Source of the DNA: Bathynomus jamesi
Taxonomy: Eukaryota; Arthropoda; Malacostraca; Isopoda; Cirolanidae
Reading direction: 5' to 3'
Length of the DNA: 64,000 bases
Assembly: GCA_023014485.1 (NCBI GenBank)
Contig: JAJOZX010001072.1
Span: 764,001-828,000, forward strand
The position numbers and the translations under genes are program-made. The notes under the pieces are model-generated. The model was not told where the DNA came from. It worked only from the letters and a program-made list of their open reading frames with translations, and ran no database searches. Positions 63,740 through 64,000 of this stretch are shown here, in pieces (the stretch's first letter is position 1; every line of letters begins with the position of its first letter).

Positions 63740-64000
63740 ACCGTTCGAGTTACGGCAGCCTGAAAAGAAGAGACAGTATTACGAAATGGTCTTCCTAAAC
63801 GCGCAGCTCTAACGTCATTAAGATGAAGTCCATCTCCGAGGAACAAATCCCTCCTGCCGTAGAAACTGTTCCAAAAATTCGCAAAATGCACTCCTTCCTG
63901 TTGGTAAAGATATTTTAGGTTATTGTTAATATAGGTCGCCTTGCTGTAGAAATCGTTACGTTGGATAATTCGAGGAAGTATACCTGTTAAAACAATCTTA
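63740..64000 (-). pseudogene. LINE family A ORF1, SGNH esterase end (partial)
   Basis: Minus strand includes N-F-W-N-S-F-Y-G-R-R-D-L-F-L-G-D-G-L-H-L (Asp-x-x-His block of SGNH hydrolases at about 63820), then A-A-R-L-G-R. The N-terminal part lies outside the window. This copy keeps D-G-L-H, which is altered to G-G-F-H in the copy at 30.5 kb. Confidence 0.72.

Larger units (their letters stand above)
61011..64000 (-). mobile_element. LINE family A copy, minus strand, running off the window
   Basis: RT end at about 61020, RT core to about 62800, endonuclease to about 63680 and ORF1 esterase end at 63740-64000. The 3' untranslated part is missing; the coding end abuts the family B tail. It retains the endonuclease centre that is deleted in the 29-33 kb copy. 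ORF1 continues beyond the window. Confidence 0.87.

Overview
The window looks like a eukaryotic, probably arthropod and plausibly crustacean, genome region made almost entirely of transposable elements (TEs). Evidence: no operons or bacterial signals, long (TA)n, (ATT)n and (CA)n microsatellites, GT-AG introns, several Tc1/mariner subfamilies, Penelope-like elements (PLEs), CR1-like LINEs, hAT elements and tRNA-derived SINEs. I found no convincing host gene. The assignment to crustaceans is inference from TE content only.

1-2.75 kb: a PLE whose GIY-YIG endonuclease is split at its Y-I-G motif by a DD37D mariner-like element with about 190-bp inverted repeats. 2.75-7.8 kb: non-coding DNA with microsatellites, a 354-bp hAT MITE with a perfect 8-bp target duplication, and other inverted-repeat fragments. 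7.8-11.7 kb: a 2.57-kb LTR-flanked unit without recognisable genes, a deleted DD41D-type element and a Tigger-type MITE. 11.7-14.2 kb: a long palindrome, two copies of a tRNA-derived SINE and a decayed LINE reverse transcriptase (RT) that one SINE copy interrupts. 16.55-18.63 kb: a tandem array of about 474-bp units with a 76-codon ORF and hammerhead-like motifs, headed by an inverted partial copy.

18.69-24.71 kb: a mariner DD34D element split by a 4.76-kb non-coding LTR retrotransposon (4-bp target duplication ACAT). 24.75-26.1 kb: an element with an intact 368-aa DD37E transposase. 27.2-28.9 kb: a 1.68-kb hAT-type element with a perfect 8-bp duplication that carries three tRNA-like sequences. 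29.4-36.3 kb: CR1-like LINEs of at least two families, including a chimera.

36.57-44.14 kb is the most interesting part: two related DDE-transposase elements in tandem, with TAGGGTG-type ends. The first has an apparently intact 794-aa gene in three exons; the second is frameshifted. Their transposase has D, D, CxxH and E features like hAT but no BED zinc finger, and I cannot match it to a named family.

44.16-46.33 kb: a Tigger/pogo element with one frameshift. 46.4-53.3 kb: LINE fragments, a fold-back DD41D element with 311-bp arms, a second PLE (minus strand), two more DD41D fragments and another hairpin repeat. 52.25-64 kb: CR1-like LINE copies in both orientations, including a near-complete second family whose ORF1 has a zinc-binding domain and an SGNH esterase. 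The elements do not work as one pathway; the window records repeated nested insertion, much of it at TA-rich sites.
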